This document shows, piece by piece, positions 15,319 to 24,090 of a stretch of DNA of 64,000 nucleotides (its first letter is position 1; each line of letters begins with the position of its first letter). Position numbers and translations under genes: made by a program. This DNA is from Anaerolineales bacterium (GTDB taxonomy: Bacteria > Chloroflexota > Anaerolineae > Anaerolineales > UBA11579). The notes under the pieces are model-generated. The model was not told the DNA's origin, did no database searches, and saw only the letters and a list, made by a program, of their open reading frames with translations. The stretch is from NCBI GenBank assembly GCA_019637675.1, contig JAHBVE010000001.1:744001-808000 (forward strand). The letters are read 5' to 3'.

Positions 15319-16557
15319 ATGGCGGACACACACACCATGGATATCAAGCGCATCCGGGCCGATTTCCCGGTGCTGGATGTAGAAGTCAAGCCGGGCGTCA
15401 AGCTGGTGTACCTCGACTCTGGCGCAACCAGCCAGAAGCCGGTGCAGGTGATCGAGCGCATGAACCAGTACTACCGCGCCGAGAACGCCAACATTCACCG
15501 CGGCGTGCACAAGCTGGCCGAGCAGGCCACCGAGGATTACGAAGGGGCGCGCGGCAAGATCGCCAAGTTCATTAACGCGGCCAAGAGCAAAGAGATCGTA
15601 TTCACTCGCAACGCGACTGAGTCGGTCAACCTGGTGGCGCACACCTGGGGCCGCTCCAATCTGCAAGCTGGCGATGTGGTGGTGCTGACCGAGATGGAGC
15701 ACCACGCCAACCTGGTGCCCTGGCAGATGCTGGCGAATGAGCGCGGCATCCGTTTGGAGTTCATCCCCGTGACCGAGGGTGGCGTGCTGGACATGAGCGC
15801 GCTGCCCGGCCTGTTAGAGCTCAAGCCGAAGTTGGTGAGCTTCACCGCCATGAGCAACGTGCTCGGCACCATCACCCCGGTGGCCGAGATCGTCAAGGCG
15901 GCCCACGCCGCCGGCGCGCTGGCCATGGTGGACGGCGCCCAATCGGTGCCGCACCTGCCCACGGACGTACAGGCGCTGGATATTGACTTCCTGGTGTTCT
16001 CGAGTCACAAGATGCTTGGGCCTACGGGCCTGGGCGTGCTGTACGGCAAGGAAGCCTTGCTGGAGGCGATGCCGCCCTTCATGGGCGGCGGCGACATGAT
16101 CAAGCGCGTCAAGCTGCGCGAATTCAGCACGGCCGGCGTGCCGCACAAGTTCGAGGCGGGCACCCCGGCGATCGCCGAGGTGATCGGCCTGGGCGCGGCG
16201 GTGGACTATTTGAACGAGATCGGCATGGAAGCGATCGCCGCCCATGACCGCGAGCTGACCGCGTATGCGCTGGAGCGTTTGGAGGAAGTGCCGGGCGTGT
16301 GGATCTTCGGCCCGGGCATCGAGCACAAAAGCTCGAACGCGTCGTTCACGCTGAAGGGCGCTCACCCGCACGACGTGGCAGAGATCCTGAACCGCCACGG
16401 CGTGGCGACGCGGGCCGGCCATCACTGCGCCATGCCGGTGCACGAGAAGTTCGGCGTGCCGGCGACGACGCGGGCCAGCTTTTATCTCTATAACACCAAG
16501 GAAGAGATCGACACCCTGGTGGAAGCACTCTATCAAGTAAAGGAGATCTTCAAATAA
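15319..16557 (+). CDS. sufS: Cysteine desulfurase SufS
   Basis: 412 residues, a group II PLP-dependent cysteine desulfurase that makes protein-bound persulfide from L-cysteine. Seen are YLDSGATSQKP, NIHRGVHKLAEQAT, the PLP lysine K231 in FSSHKMLGPTG, and the active cysteine C370 in RAGHHCAMPV. The start at 15319 follows GGGGCG; an in-frame ATG at 15337 (MDIKRIRADFPVL) would match the usual SufS N-terminus better and cannot be excluded. It partners with SufU, whose gene starts two bases downstream. Confidence 0.97.
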   Translation: MADTHTMDIKRIRADFPVLDVEVKPGVKLVYLDSGATSQKPVQVIERMNQYYRAENANIHRGVHKLAEQATEDYEGARGKIAKFINAAKSKEIVFTRNATESVNLVAHTWGRSNLQAGDVVVLTEMEHHANLVPWQMLANERGIRLEFIPVTEGGVLDMSALPGLLELKPKLVSFTAMSNVLGTITPVAEIVKAAHAAGALAMVDGAQSVPHLPTDVQALDIDFLVFSSHKMLGPTGLGVLYGKEALLEAMPPFMGGGDMIKRVKLREFSTAGVPHKFEAGTPAIAEVIGLGAAVDYLNEIGMEAIAAHDRELTAYALERLEEVPGVWIFGPGIEHKSSNASFTLKGAHPHDVAEILNRHGVATRAGHHCAMPVHEKFGVPATTRASFYLYNTKEEIDTLVEALYQVKEIFK

Positions 16558-16559
16558 CG

Positions 16560-16964
16560 ATGGACGATCTCTATCGCGAACTGATCATTGACCGCTACCA
16601 GAACCCGCGCTTCAGCGGCACGCTGGACCCGCACACCCATTCCTACGAGGATGACAACCCGGTGTGCGGCGACCACATTCGGATTGACCTGCGCGTGGAC
16701 GACAAGGACGTGGTGACCGAAGCCAAGTTCACCGGTGAGGGCTGCTCGATCTCGCAGGCCTCGGCGGACCTGCTCATGGAAAAGATCACCGGCATGCCGG
16801 TGGCTGAAGTGCGCACGCTGGCCAAGCAGGACATTCTGGATCTGCTCGGCATCGAGCTGGGGCCGGTGCGCCTGAAGTGCGCGCTGCTCTCGCTCAAGGT
16901 GCTGAAGGGCGGCGTGTACGGCCTCGACGAGGTCATGTCGCTCGACGAGCTGGCGGAATCCTAA
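16560..16964 (+). CDS. sufU: SufU zinc-dependent sulfur-transfer protein
   Basis: 134 residues of the IscU-like SufU group. Zinc ligands and acceptor residues are visible: C36 and D38 in DNPVCGDHI, C62 in GEGCSISQAS, C107 in VRLKCALLSL. An insertion between C62 and C107 marks SufU rather than IscU, as in B. subtilis. It takes persulfide sulfur from SufS and passes it to SufB. It lies two bases after sufS and 11 bases before the Rieske gene, with the ribosome site inside the end of sufS. Confidence 0.95.
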   Translation: MDDLYRELIIDRYQNPRFSGTLDPHTHSYEDDNPVCGDHIRIDLRVDDKDVVTEAKFTGEGCSISQASADLLMEKITGMPVAEVRTLAKQDILDLLGIELGPVRLKCALLSLKVLKGGVYGLDEVMSLDELAES

Positions 16965-16975
16965 ACTGCAGCACT

Positions 16976-17335
16976 ATGCCTGATATCGGAACCTTCGTCT
17001 TCACCTCCCTGGGTCCCAAGGAAGTGGATTTTGTGGCCGTGGCCAGCGAAGAAGAGCTGCCCAATGGCAAGCGCATCTTTGTGACCGTGGATGAGTACAA
17101 CCTGGTGGTGTTCAACATCGCCGGGGAGTACTTTGCCATCGCTGACCTGTGCTCGCACGACAACGGGCCGCTGGGCGAGGGCGAGATCGAGGAGTACGAG
17201 GTGATCTGCCCGCGCCACGGCGCACGTTTTGACGTGCGCAGCGGGCGGGCCACCGCGCTGCCGGCGGTGGTGGACATCCCGGCCTATCCGACCCGCGTGA
17301 CCGATGGCCAGGTCGAGGTGGGGCTGCCGCTGTAG
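16976..17335 (+). CDS. Rieske-type [2Fe-2S] ferredoxin, last gene of the suf operon
   Basis: 119 residues. The cluster motif is complete: C59 and H61 in LCSHDNGPLGEG, C78 and H81 in VICPRHGARFDV, followed by SGRATALPAV. The start at 16976 is the only ATG consistent with the end of sufU; the first 20 residues (MPDIGTFVFTSLGPKEVDFV) precede the Rieske fold. No membrane anchor is present, so it is a soluble ferredoxin of the dioxygenase-ferredoxin type. In a suf operon it may supply electrons for assembly or simply be a client; similar gene orders occur in Chloroflexota and Actinobacteria. Confidence 0.9.
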   Translation: MPDIGTFVFTSLGPKEVDFVAVASEEELPNGKRIFVTVDEYNLVVFNIAGEYFAIADLCSHDNGPLGEGEIEEYEVICPRHGARFDVRSGRATALPAVVDIPAYPTRVTDGQVEVGLPL

Positions 17336-17347
17336 GCCGCCGGCAAC

Positions 17348-17391
17348 CGCAAGCAAAAAAGCGCCAAGGAACTTGGCGCTTTTGCTTGCCC
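17348..17391 (+). terminator. Terminator of the suf operon
   Basis: GCGCCAAG and CTTGGCGC form the core of a hairpin extended by GCAAGCAAAA and TTTTGCTTGC on the outside. It lies 14 bases past the Rieske gene stop codon. Confidence 0.8.
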
Positions 17392-17431
17392 GCAGGCGGC
17401 TGCGGGCAGGGCGTGGCCCGCCAGGAATATA

Positions 17432-19453
17432 ATGACCAACATGAGCGCGAAAACAAACATGAAAGATGTCTGGCTGCCGCTGGCATTTATTTTGGCGTTG
17501 GCGCTGCTGGCCTATGCGGGCAAGGCGCTGCAATTCGGCTTTTTCTCAGATGACTGGTATCTTGTGTTCTCCGGGCTGACCTATGGGCCGGAGAAGTACT
17601 GGGATGTATTCATCGTAGACCGCCCGCTGCGGGCGGTGCTGCAGTTCGTGCTGTTTAGCCTGTTTGATACTAACGTGACGCTGTACTACATCACCGCGCT
17701 GGTGGTGCGGGTAGCGGGCGCGCTGGGCGTGTATTGGATGCTACGGCTTGTGCTCAAAGAGCACAAGCCGTTTGGCGTGATGGCGGCGGCGCTGTTTCTC
17801 GTGTACCCGGGCTTTCTGGAGCTGCCGGATGCGATGGACTTCATGGCGCAGCAAGTCTCCATGACGGCGATGGTATTCTCGATCTGCTTCAGTATTTTGT
17901 TCGTTATCTCAGCTCGGCGGCTGGTTGTGCGACTGGGCTATTTGGCACTTTCCGCCGGCCTGGCGTTGGTGAGCTATCTGCTGTTGGAGTACCAGGTGGG
18001 GATGGAAGCGTATCGCTTCCTGTTCCTGCTGTATGTCTTGTGGCAGCGGAAGACGCTGCTCAGCAAGAACACTGTTCTGATGCTGACCCCGCTATTGATC
18101 GCGCCGGTGGCTTTCACGGTGTGGCGTCTGTTCTTTTTCAGCGGGGCGCGGGCCAATACCTCGCTATCTTTCGTGCAGTCCGGGCTGAGCGGGGGCGTAT
18201 TCGATACCTTGATGCGCCTGGGCAATACGCTGCTCATTGACATTGCCGAGACCTTTATGGGAGCGTTCGTGCAGCCGTTCTCGGCCCTATTTGGGCGGCT
18301 GGGAGCCGCCGATGCGTTTGTGGCGGTGCTGCTGGGGCTGGCGGCGGCAGCGGTTACGCTGGCTCTGCTGCGCTGGCTGCCCGGGACGGCGGCCACGGCC
18401 AACTTCGCAGCCAGCCGGGGCGGCTGGCTGTTGGTTGGCTTGGCCTTTGCGGCCGGCGTGTTCTGCCTGCTGGTGATCAATCTGGCCAGCCGCCATGTTG
18501 AGTTCCTTTTCTACAATCGCTTTTCGTTCCCATCCGCCTTGGCGGTGGCGATCGTGCTGGCGTCCATTGGCTTCAGTTTAAAGAACCGCTCCGTGCAGAT
18601 CGCCTTCTTTTCGGTGGTGATCTTCTTTTCGGTTGCGACCCATTTTGCGAACAATGTACGCTTCGCGCAGGAGTGGACGGATACACGCCGTTTCTGGCAG
18701 CAGGTGGTGTGGCGCATCCCCAATGTGCAGGACTGGACCGTGCTCACCGGTGACCGCGTGGCGCCGATCTATGAGGACTATTACCTGTGGTCGCCGCTGA
18801 ATCTTTTGTACCGGCCATACCAGGGCCAGATCGCGCTGAGCGCCGAGGTGTTGAACGCGGAGACGGCCCAAAGCATCCGCGCCAATATCCCTGCCGAGAA
18901 GAACCGGCGTTCTTTGTACCTGATGTATGACTTCGAGCGCACGCTGCTGTTCACGCAACCGACGCGGGAAGCCTGCCTGCGCTTCATCAATGCGGAGCAG
19001 ATCGAGCTGTCTGTGCATGACGACCCGCTGGTTGTGAGCACCGCGCCGTATTCCTCACTGGCGCAGGTGGAGCTGGAAGGCAGTGCGGATGAGGTATTGT
19101 TCGCCCGGCTGTTTGGCGAGCCGAGCGCAGAGACGGACTGGTGCTACTTTTACCAGAAGGCCGATCTTGCCCGCCAGGGCGGTGACTGGGAGCAGGTAGC
19201 TGCTTACGGGGACGAGGCGGCCGCGGCGGGGCTGATCCCGGCGGATGCGATCGAGTGGATGCCGTTCGTGCAGGCGTATGCGTATCGCGGCGAGATGGAG
19301 CGGGCAGAGGAGCTGGCGGAGATGATCGGAGCGACGCCGTATTACCGCTGGCAGGCGTGTGGCATCTTTTCGGCGAAGGCGGTTACCGGGGATGCGCCGA
19401 TCGATGCGGGGAATACACGGCTGGCCGCGCTGTTTTGCACGGATGGGGAGTAG
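17432..19453 (+). CDS. Multi-pass membrane protein, GT-C glycosyltransferase-like
   Basis: 673 residues with roughly ten or more hydrophobic segments in the first 400 (for example LPLAFILALALLAYAG at about 15-30 and ALAVAIVLASIGFSL near 370-385). After the first helix comes FGFFSDDWYLV (about residues 35-45); an acidic DDW pair in the first outer loop is typical of GT-C enzymes that use lipid-linked sugars. The last 250 residues are a soluble, helix-rich domain that may have TPR character (DWEQVAAYGDEAAAAGLIP, GEMERAEELAEMI). The precise sugar and acceptor are unknown. ATGs at 17441 and 17459 are alternative starts. It stands alone between a terminator and a repeat-rich gap. Confidence 0.65.
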   Translation: MTNMSAKTNMKDVWLPLAFILALALLAYAGKALQFGFFSDDWYLVFSGLTYGPEKYWDVFIVDRPLRAVLQFVLFSLFDTNVTLYYITALVVRVAGALGVYWMLRLVLKEHKPFGVMAAALFLVYPGFLELPDAMDFMAQQVSMTAMVFSICFSILFVISARRLVVRLGYLALSAGLALVSYLLLEYQVGMEAYRFLFLLYVLWQRKTLLSKNTVLMLTPLLIAPVAFTVWRLFFFSGARANTSLSFVQSGLSGGVFDTLMRLGNTLLIDIAETFMGAFVQPFSALFGRLGAADAFVAVLLGLAAAAVTLALLRWLPGTAATANFAASRGGWLLVGLAFAAGVFCLLVINLASRHVEFLFYNRFSFPSALAVAIVLASIGFSLKNRSVQIAFFSVVIFFSVATHFANNVRFAQEWTDTRRFWQQVVWRIPNVQDWTVLTGDRVAPIYEDYYLWSPLNLLYRPYQGQIALSAEVLNAETAQSIRANIPAEKNRRSLYLMYDFERTLLFTQPTREACLRFINAEQIELSVHDDPLVVSTAPYSSLAQVELEGSADEVLFARLFGEPSAETDWCYFYQKADLARQGGDWEQVAAYGDEAAAAGLIPADAIEWMPFVQAYAYRGEMERAEELAEMIGATPYYRWQACGIFSAKAVTGDAPIDAGNTRLAALFCTDGE

Positions 19454-19731
19454 GGTAGCCTGGGTCGCGGCTGTTGACGCTCAATGTGAATTTGGAAGAC
19501 GTGTCTTAACGGATTCCTCGCTGGCCCAGGTTTGGCGGTCTGGTGTTGGTTTTAGCATCCGCTCGGAATGACAAACGAGGGCTGTTTTGTCATTCCGACG
19601 AAGGCCGTAGGCCGAGGAGCCGCTGTGCTTTCCAGCGGAAGAATCCTTTAGGCCATTGGAGTACCGGCCTGAGCTTGCTTTGCCCTAAGGATTCCTCCCT
19701 CGCTTCGCTTAGTCGGAATGACGGACGGCCT
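19454..19731. repeat. Repeat region with a GTCATTCC..GGAATGAC element
   Basis: 19589-19722 is a 134-base element whose ends are GTCATTCCGAC and GTCGGAATGAC in inverted orientation, with inner AATCCTTTAGG and CCTAAGGATT. A copy of the ATGACA-ending family lies at about 19509-19572. No gene is seen. Confidence 0.75.
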
Positions 19732-20409
19732 TTACTCCACGACCGGCCAGCCGCGCTCGAGGGCGATGGGCTTGAGGAACTCGTCGGGGAAGAAGGCGAC
19801 CGGGTGGCCGGCCATCTCCAGCAGGCCGACGTCCGTGCTGCCATCGGCGTAAGCCCAACTGGCGTCAAAATCCACATCGATCTTCTGGCTGGCCAGGGCG
19901 GCGCGGGCCAGGCTGGCTTTGTTCTCGTCGATCGAGACCATGCCGTCCACGCCGCCGGTGTAGCGGCCCTTGTGCATGGCGGGCTTGGTACCCACGGCCA
20001 TGTCGGCGCCCAGCTCGCGGGCGATGCGTTCGACCAGCGGCTGCGGACCAGCGGAGACCAGCACCAACAGGTGGCCCTTGGCCTTGTGCTCCATGATCTT
20101 GTCGAGCCCTTCGGCACGCCACAGCCCTTGCATGTATTCGGTGGTGACCCAATCCCAGACGGGCTGGGCTTGCTCAGGCGTGTCGCCGCGCAGGAACCAC
20201 ATTAGGTGCGCCGCCCACGGCGTGCGGAAGGCGCTCTGCGAGAGCAAGCCCACCGAGTGCAGCAGGTAGAGCGGCATGTGATAGGCCCAGTACTGCAGCA
20301 GGGTCCAGGTGCGCTTGCCGTTGGCTTTGTAATAGTCGAGCACGCCGCGCCACACGCGTTCGGTGGTCAGCGTGCCGTCAACATCGAAGAAGGCGGCGGT
20401 GGTCTTCAT
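19732..20409 (-). CDS. HAD-superfamily IB phosphatase
   Basis: 225 residues. Motif I is FFDVDGTLTT with catalytic D9 and D11; motif II is the VLVSAGPQPLVERIA stretch; motif III lysine lies in DENKASLARAALAS and motif IV in YADGSTDVGLLEMAG. This is the PSPase/HAD-IB pattern, also found in acyl-glycerol-phosphate-linked phosphatases. It overlaps the upstream acyl-CoA ligase by four bases (ATGA), so translation is coupled. A role in lipid or wax phosphate metabolism is plausible from this pairing but not shown. Confidence 0.82.
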   Translation of the reverse strand: MKTTAAFFDVDGTLTTERVWRGVLDYYKANGKRTWTLLQYWAYHMPLYLLHSVGLLSQSAFRTPWAAHLMWFLRGDTPEQAQPVWDWVTTEYMQGLWRAEGLDKIMEHKAKGHLLVLVSAGPQPLVERIARELGADMAVGTKPAMHKGRYTGGVDGMVSIDENKASLARAALASQKIDVDFDASWAYADGSTDVGLLEMAGHPVAFFPDEFLKPIALERGWPVVE

Positions 20410-22103
20410 GCGTTTTGCTCCATATGGATGCGCACCAGCTCGCGGCGCAGCAGCTTGCCAACGTTGGTGCGGGGCAGTTTGTCAATGAAAGTAAAACCCT
20501 TGGGAACCTTGTAGGGTGCGAGGTGCTGCTTGCACCAGGCGCGCAATTCGTCCGGGGTCACGGCTTGATCGCCGTAGAGCAGTGGGCCTTCTTGTAGAAC
20601 GACCCAGGCGTGGATGGCTTCGCCGCTCTCCGCATCCGGCAGGCCGGCGGCGCCCACCTCCCGCACGGCGGGGTGCTGCTGCAGCACCTCCTCGACCTCA
20701 CGCGGCCAGACCTGGTAGCCGCCCACCTTCACCAGCTCCTTCTTGCGGTCGATGATGTAGAAGTAGCCGTCAGCATCCATGCTGGCAATGTCGCCGGTGT
20801 AGAGCCAGCCCTCTTTGAGCACGTCCATCGTCTCGGTGGGCAGGTTGTGGTAGCCGCGCATCACCTGCGGGCCTTTGATGACCAGTTCGCCGATCTCGCC
20901 TTGCTTGAGCACGGTCACGCCATCCTGCAGGCTGACGATGCGGCAATCCACACCGGGCAGCGGCATGCCGATCGAGCCGGTCTTGTTGGGCCCGGTGAGC
21001 GGGTTGCAGTGCGTGGCCACGGGCGTCTCGGAGAGGCCGTAGCCTTCGAGCAGATGGCCGCCGGTGAGCGCTTCGAAGCGCTCCTTGGTCTCGCGCAGCA
21101 GCGGGGCCGAGCCGGAGATGCAAAAGCGGATGGAACTGAGATCGTACTTGCCAGCTTTCACATCCGGGTGATTGTTGATGGCGTTGTACATGGCCGGCAC
21201 GCCGGGGAAAGTGGTGGCCTTGTACTTCTGAATGTTGGTGAGCACATCGCCCACGTTGCGTGGGTCAGGGATCATGACCAGCGAGCCGCCTTTCCACATG
21301 CCGTAGAGCATGCCCACCACCATGCCGTAGGCGTGGTACATGGGGATGGCCAACAGCACCATCTCGCCGCCTTGCTCGCCCTCGTGGTTCCAGGCGTCGA
21401 TCTGGGCGGTGTTGGCCACCAGGCCGCGGTGCACGGCCACCACGCCCTTGGAGCGGCCGGTGGTGCCGCCGCTGTACTGGAGCAGGGCGGTATCGTCTGG
21501 CTCTACGGGCACCTGCGGCCGTTGGCCGGGCGCGTGGGCGGCGATGAGGTCGCCCATCCACACATCGTTGTCGCGCAGTTGGACGCGGAAGCCGGCCTTC
21601 TTTTCTTTGAGCAGGCCGAACAGCAGCTTCTTGACCGGCGGCAAATAGTCTTTGATATTGGTGGCCACCACCTGGCGGATGCGGGTGCGCGGCTGGACCT
21701 CTTTGACCTTCGCGTAGTTGTTGGTCATCACCACCATCAGCTCCACGCCGGCGTCGTTGACCTGGTATTCGAGTTCGCGCGGCGTATACAGCGGATCGGT
21801 GGCGACGACGACCGCGCCGAGCTTGAGGATGGCGAAGTAGGCGATGACGAACTGCGGGGTGTTGGGGATGAACAGGCCGACGCGCTGGCCCTTGCGCACA
21901 CCGAGGGCGGCCAGGCCGGCCGCCAGCCGGTCGCTCAGGTCATCCACTTCTTTGTAGGAGAGGGTTGCGCCCTGGAAGATGGTGCATGGCTTATTGGGAT
22001 AGTCACGCACGGCGCGCTGCAGCACATCCACCACAGTGAGGGCGGGAAAATCGAGCGAGTGGGGCACAGCCTTGTCGTAGTGGGACAGCCAGGGTTTTTG
22101 CAT
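20406..22103 (-). CDS. Long-chain fatty acid-CoA ligase (AMP-binding)
   Basis: 565 residues of the ANL superfamily. Seen are the phosphate-binding YSGGTTGRSKG, GYGLSETPVATHCNP, LYTGDIASMDADGYFYIIDR, and the A8/A10 parts KVGGYQVWPREVEEVL and PRTNVGKLLRREL with the adenylation lysine. The pattern fits FadD-like long-chain acyl-CoA synthetases, which activate fatty acids for degradation or lipid synthesis at the membrane. It is translationally coupled with the HAD phosphatase gene downstream. The miaA gene lies 10 bases upstream on the same strand. Confidence 0.9.
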   Translation of the reverse strand: MQKPWLSHYDKAVPHSLDFPALTVVDVLQRAVRDYPNKPCTIFQGATLSYKEVDDLSDRLAAGLAALGVRKGQRVGLFIPNTPQFVIAYFAILKLGAVVVATDPLYTPRELEYQVNDAGVELMVVMTNNYAKVKEVQPRTRIRQVVATNIKDYLPPVKKLLFGLLKEKKAGFRVQLRDNDVWMGDLIAAHAPGQRPQVPVEPDDTALLQYSGGTTGRSKGVVAVHRGLVANTAQIDAWNHEGEQGGEMVLLAIPMYHAYGMVVGMLYGMWKGGSLVMIPDPRNVGDVLTNIQKYKATTFPGVPAMYNAINNHPDVKAGKYDLSSIRFCISGSAPLLRETKERFEALTGGHLLEGYGLSETPVATHCNPLTGPNKTGSIGMPLPGVDCRIVSLQDGVTVLKQGEIGELVIKGPQVMRGYHNLPTETMDVLKEGWLYTGDIASMDADGYFYIIDRKKELVKVGGYQVWPREVEEVLQQHPAVREVGAAGLPDAESGEAIHAWVVLQEGPLLYGDQAVTPDELRAWCKQHLAPYKVPKGFTFIDKLPRTNVGKLLRRELVRIHMEQNA

Positions 22104-22113
22104 GATTGCTATT

Positions 22114-23061
22114 TTAGACTTCCTCGGAGTCTAGAAAATTACGGATGGCGTCATTTAGCGCGCTGTCCGCGCCAGCAGCGCTGAGATCTACCCAGTGTAT
22201 GCCGGAGTCGGCCGGTTTGAACCAGGCGTACTGGCGGCGCACAAAGCTGCGCGTCAGTCGCTTGATCTCGGCGGTGGCTTCGTCGAAGGTGATCTCGCCC
22301 GCCAGATGTTGAGCCAGTTGCGCATAGCCAATAGCGCTGAGGCTGGGTAGGGCGGGCGGGTAGCCGGCGGCGAGCAGGCGGCGGACTTCGTCCAGCCAGC
22401 CGGTGGCCAGCATGGCCTCGATGCGGGCATCGATGCGCGCGTACAGCTCGGGGCGCGGGCGGGTGAGCCCCAGGCGCAGCACGCGGTACGGCGAGGGCGC
22501 CTGGCCGCGCTGGGCGCTGAAGCGGCGGCCGGTGGCGAAGATCACTTCGAGCGCACGCAGGGTGCGGCGCACATTGCGGGCGTCGATGTTGGCCGCCGCG
22601 GCCGGGTCGACCAGCGCCAGGCGGGCATGCAGCGCATCCCCGCCGATCTGCTCGGCCCAGCCTTCCAGCGCGGCGCGCAGCGCCGGCTGGGGCGGCAGGG
22701 CTGGCGGCAGCCAGCCAGCCAGGATGGCTTGCATATACTGCCCAGTGCCGCCGACCAGCAGGGGCAGCGCCCCGCGGGCATGAATGCTGGCGATGGCCGC
22801 GGCGGCCTGCTGCTGGAACACGGCCAGGCTCAGCGTCTCGTCCGGGTCGGCAATGTCGATCAAATGGTGCGGCACGCGGGCCAGCTCGGCCGCGGAGGGT
22901 TTGGCCGTGCCGATGTCCATGCCGCGGTAGAGCAGGCGCGAATCGGCCGAGACGATCTCGCCATTCCAGCGCTCGGCGAGGGCAATGGCGGTCTCGGTCT
23001 TGCCGACCGCGGTGGGGCCGAGGATGGCCACCAGCAGTGGCAGCTTATCCGTGGACTGCAT
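22114..23061 (-). CDS. miaA: tRNA dimethylallyltransferase MiaA
   Basis: 315 residues from the ATG at 23061. MiaA transfers a dimethylallyl group to N6 of A37 in tRNAs reading UNN codons. P-loop GPTAVGKT (15-22), VSADSRLLYRGMDIGTAKP, HHLIDIADPDETLSLAVFQ, VGGTGQYMQAILAGW and the C-terminal SFVRRQYAWFK are all family hallmarks. A longer reading starting at 23118 would overlap most of the end of yraN and lacks family similarity, so it was rejected. The gene overlaps yraN by 17 bases. Confidence 0.95.
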   Translation of the reverse strand: MQSTDKLPLLVAILGPTAVGKTETAIALAERWNGEIVSADSRLLYRGMDIGTAKPSAAELARVPHHLIDIADPDETLSLAVFQQQAAAAIASIHARGALPLLVGGTGQYMQAILAGWLPPALPPQPALRAALEGWAEQIGGDALHARLALVDPAAAANIDARNVRRTLRALEVIFATGRRFSAQRGQAPSPYRVLRLGLTRPRPELYARIDARIEAMLATGWLDEVRRLLAAGYPPALPSLSAIGYAQLAQHLAGEITFDEATAEIKRLTRSFVRRQYAWFKPADSGIHWVDLSAAGADSALNDAIRNFLDSEEV

Positions 23062-23407
23062 TTTCGAAGTGGGTGATCTCGGTTTCACCGCCGGGCTCCC
23101 GGTAAACGGCAATGACATCGATGCGCCATTCGATATCGGCGGGCTGGGTCTGCATGTAGGTTTCGGCCGCGGCGATCAGGTGAGCTTGCTTGGTGAGCGT
23201 GACAGAACCTTCCGGGGGGCCAAACTGGGTGCTGCGCCGGGTTTTGACTTCCACAAAGATGAGGCGGTCTTCTTTGCGCATCAGCAGATCGATCTCGCCG
23301 TGCGGCGTGCGCAGGTTGTGGGCCAGCAAGGTATAGCCGCGTGCTTGCAGGTAGCTGGCGGCGGCCTGCTCACCCCAGCGGCCGAGCTGCTGCCGTGGCG
23401 TGGCCAT
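23045..23407 (-). CDS. YraN/UPF0102-family nuclease-like protein
   Basis: 120 residues. GRWGEQAAASYLQARGYTLL, then GEIDLLMRKEDRLIFVEVKTR gives the PD-(D/E)XK-type core of UPF0102 (catalytic D in EIDLL and E-K in EVK). The family is usually found near rnhB or DNA-processing genes and its role is not settled. It lies two bases beyond the dienelactone hydrolase gene and overlaps miaA, so it belongs to the same minus-strand gene chain from 24890 down to 19732. Confidence 0.9.
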   Translation of the reverse strand: MATPRQQLGRWGEQAAASYLQARGYTLLAHNLRTPHGEIDLLMRKEDRLIFVEVKTRRSTQFGPPEGSVTLTKQAHLIAAAETYMQTQPADIEWRIDVIAVYREPGGETEITHFENAVHG

Positions 23408-23409
23408 GC

Positions 23410-24090
23410 TCAGGCCAGGTATTGGCGCAGCCAGCTCAGCGTGCGCTGCCAGGCGTCGGCCGACGCCTCCGGGTGATAGACCTCGGGGCGGTCATTGTTG
23501 AAGAAGGCGTGCTCGGCGCCGGCGTAGGTGTGGATATGGTGCGGCGTGCCGGCCTTCTCCAGCTCATTGTCGAAAGCCTGTACCAGACTTTGTGGGATGC
23601 CAGTGTCGAGCTCGCCGTAGATGCCCAGGGTGGGGGTGCGCAGCTTGGCGGCGTCGCCCGCCTCGAGCGGGCGGCCGTAGAAGCACACCACCGCATCGAA
23701 GGCGGCGCTGTTGGCGGCGGCTGAGAGCGCCAGAGCGCCGCCCATGCACCAGCCCATGATGCCAACCTTCTTAGGCTCGACGCTGCTCAGCCCGCGCAGG
23801 TAATTAGCCGCGGCCGTGATCTCGGCGATGGCGCGGTGCCGGTCGAGCGCCATCGCCAGCTTGCGGGCCTCGTCCGGCTCGCTGGCGCTGGCCCCGTGGT
23901 ACAGGTCGGGCGCGAGCACCACAAAGCCTTCGGCGGCCAGGCGGTCGGCCACGTCTTTGATGTGGCCGACGAGCCCCCACCATTCCTGGATGATGACGAC
24001 GGCCAGGCCGTGCCCGGCAGGTGGCAGGGCGAGGTAGGCCGGGGCGTGCTTGTCTGTGCCGATGGGGAACATCATCATTTCAGCAGTCAT
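23410..24090 (-). CDS. Dienelactone hydrolase family protein
   Basis: 226 residues from the ATG at 24090, which overlaps the stop of the methyltransferase gene (ATGA). The alpha/beta-hydrolase triad is Cys115 in GWCMGGALAL, D162 in YGELDTGIP and H194 in YAGAEHAFFNND. The oxyanion-side E36 lies in IIQEWWGL, as in true dienelactone hydrolase. The enzyme class opens cyclic enol-lactones in haloaromatic degradation, but many bacterial homologues are general esterases; nothing nearby suggests aromatic catabolism. Start choice: upstream in-frame codons code for a sequence with no family match. Confidence 0.9.
   Translation of the reverse strand: MTAEMMMFPIGTDKHAPAYLALPPAGHGLAVVIIQEWWGLVGHIKDVADRLAAEGFVVLAPDLYHGASASEPDEARKLAMALDRHRAIAEITAAANYLRGLSSVEPKKVGIMGWCMGGALALSAAANSAAFDAVVCFYGRPLEAGDAAKLRTPTLGIYGELDTGIPQSLVQAFDNELEKAGTPHHIHTYAGAEHAFFNNDRPEVYHPEASADAWQRTLSWLRQYLA

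Noticed and set aside
20610-22184. 524-codon plus-strand frame opposite the acyl-CoA ligase
   Set aside because: Shadow of a gene with all AMP-ligase motifs; the protein is an unlikely His/Val/Ala-rich string.
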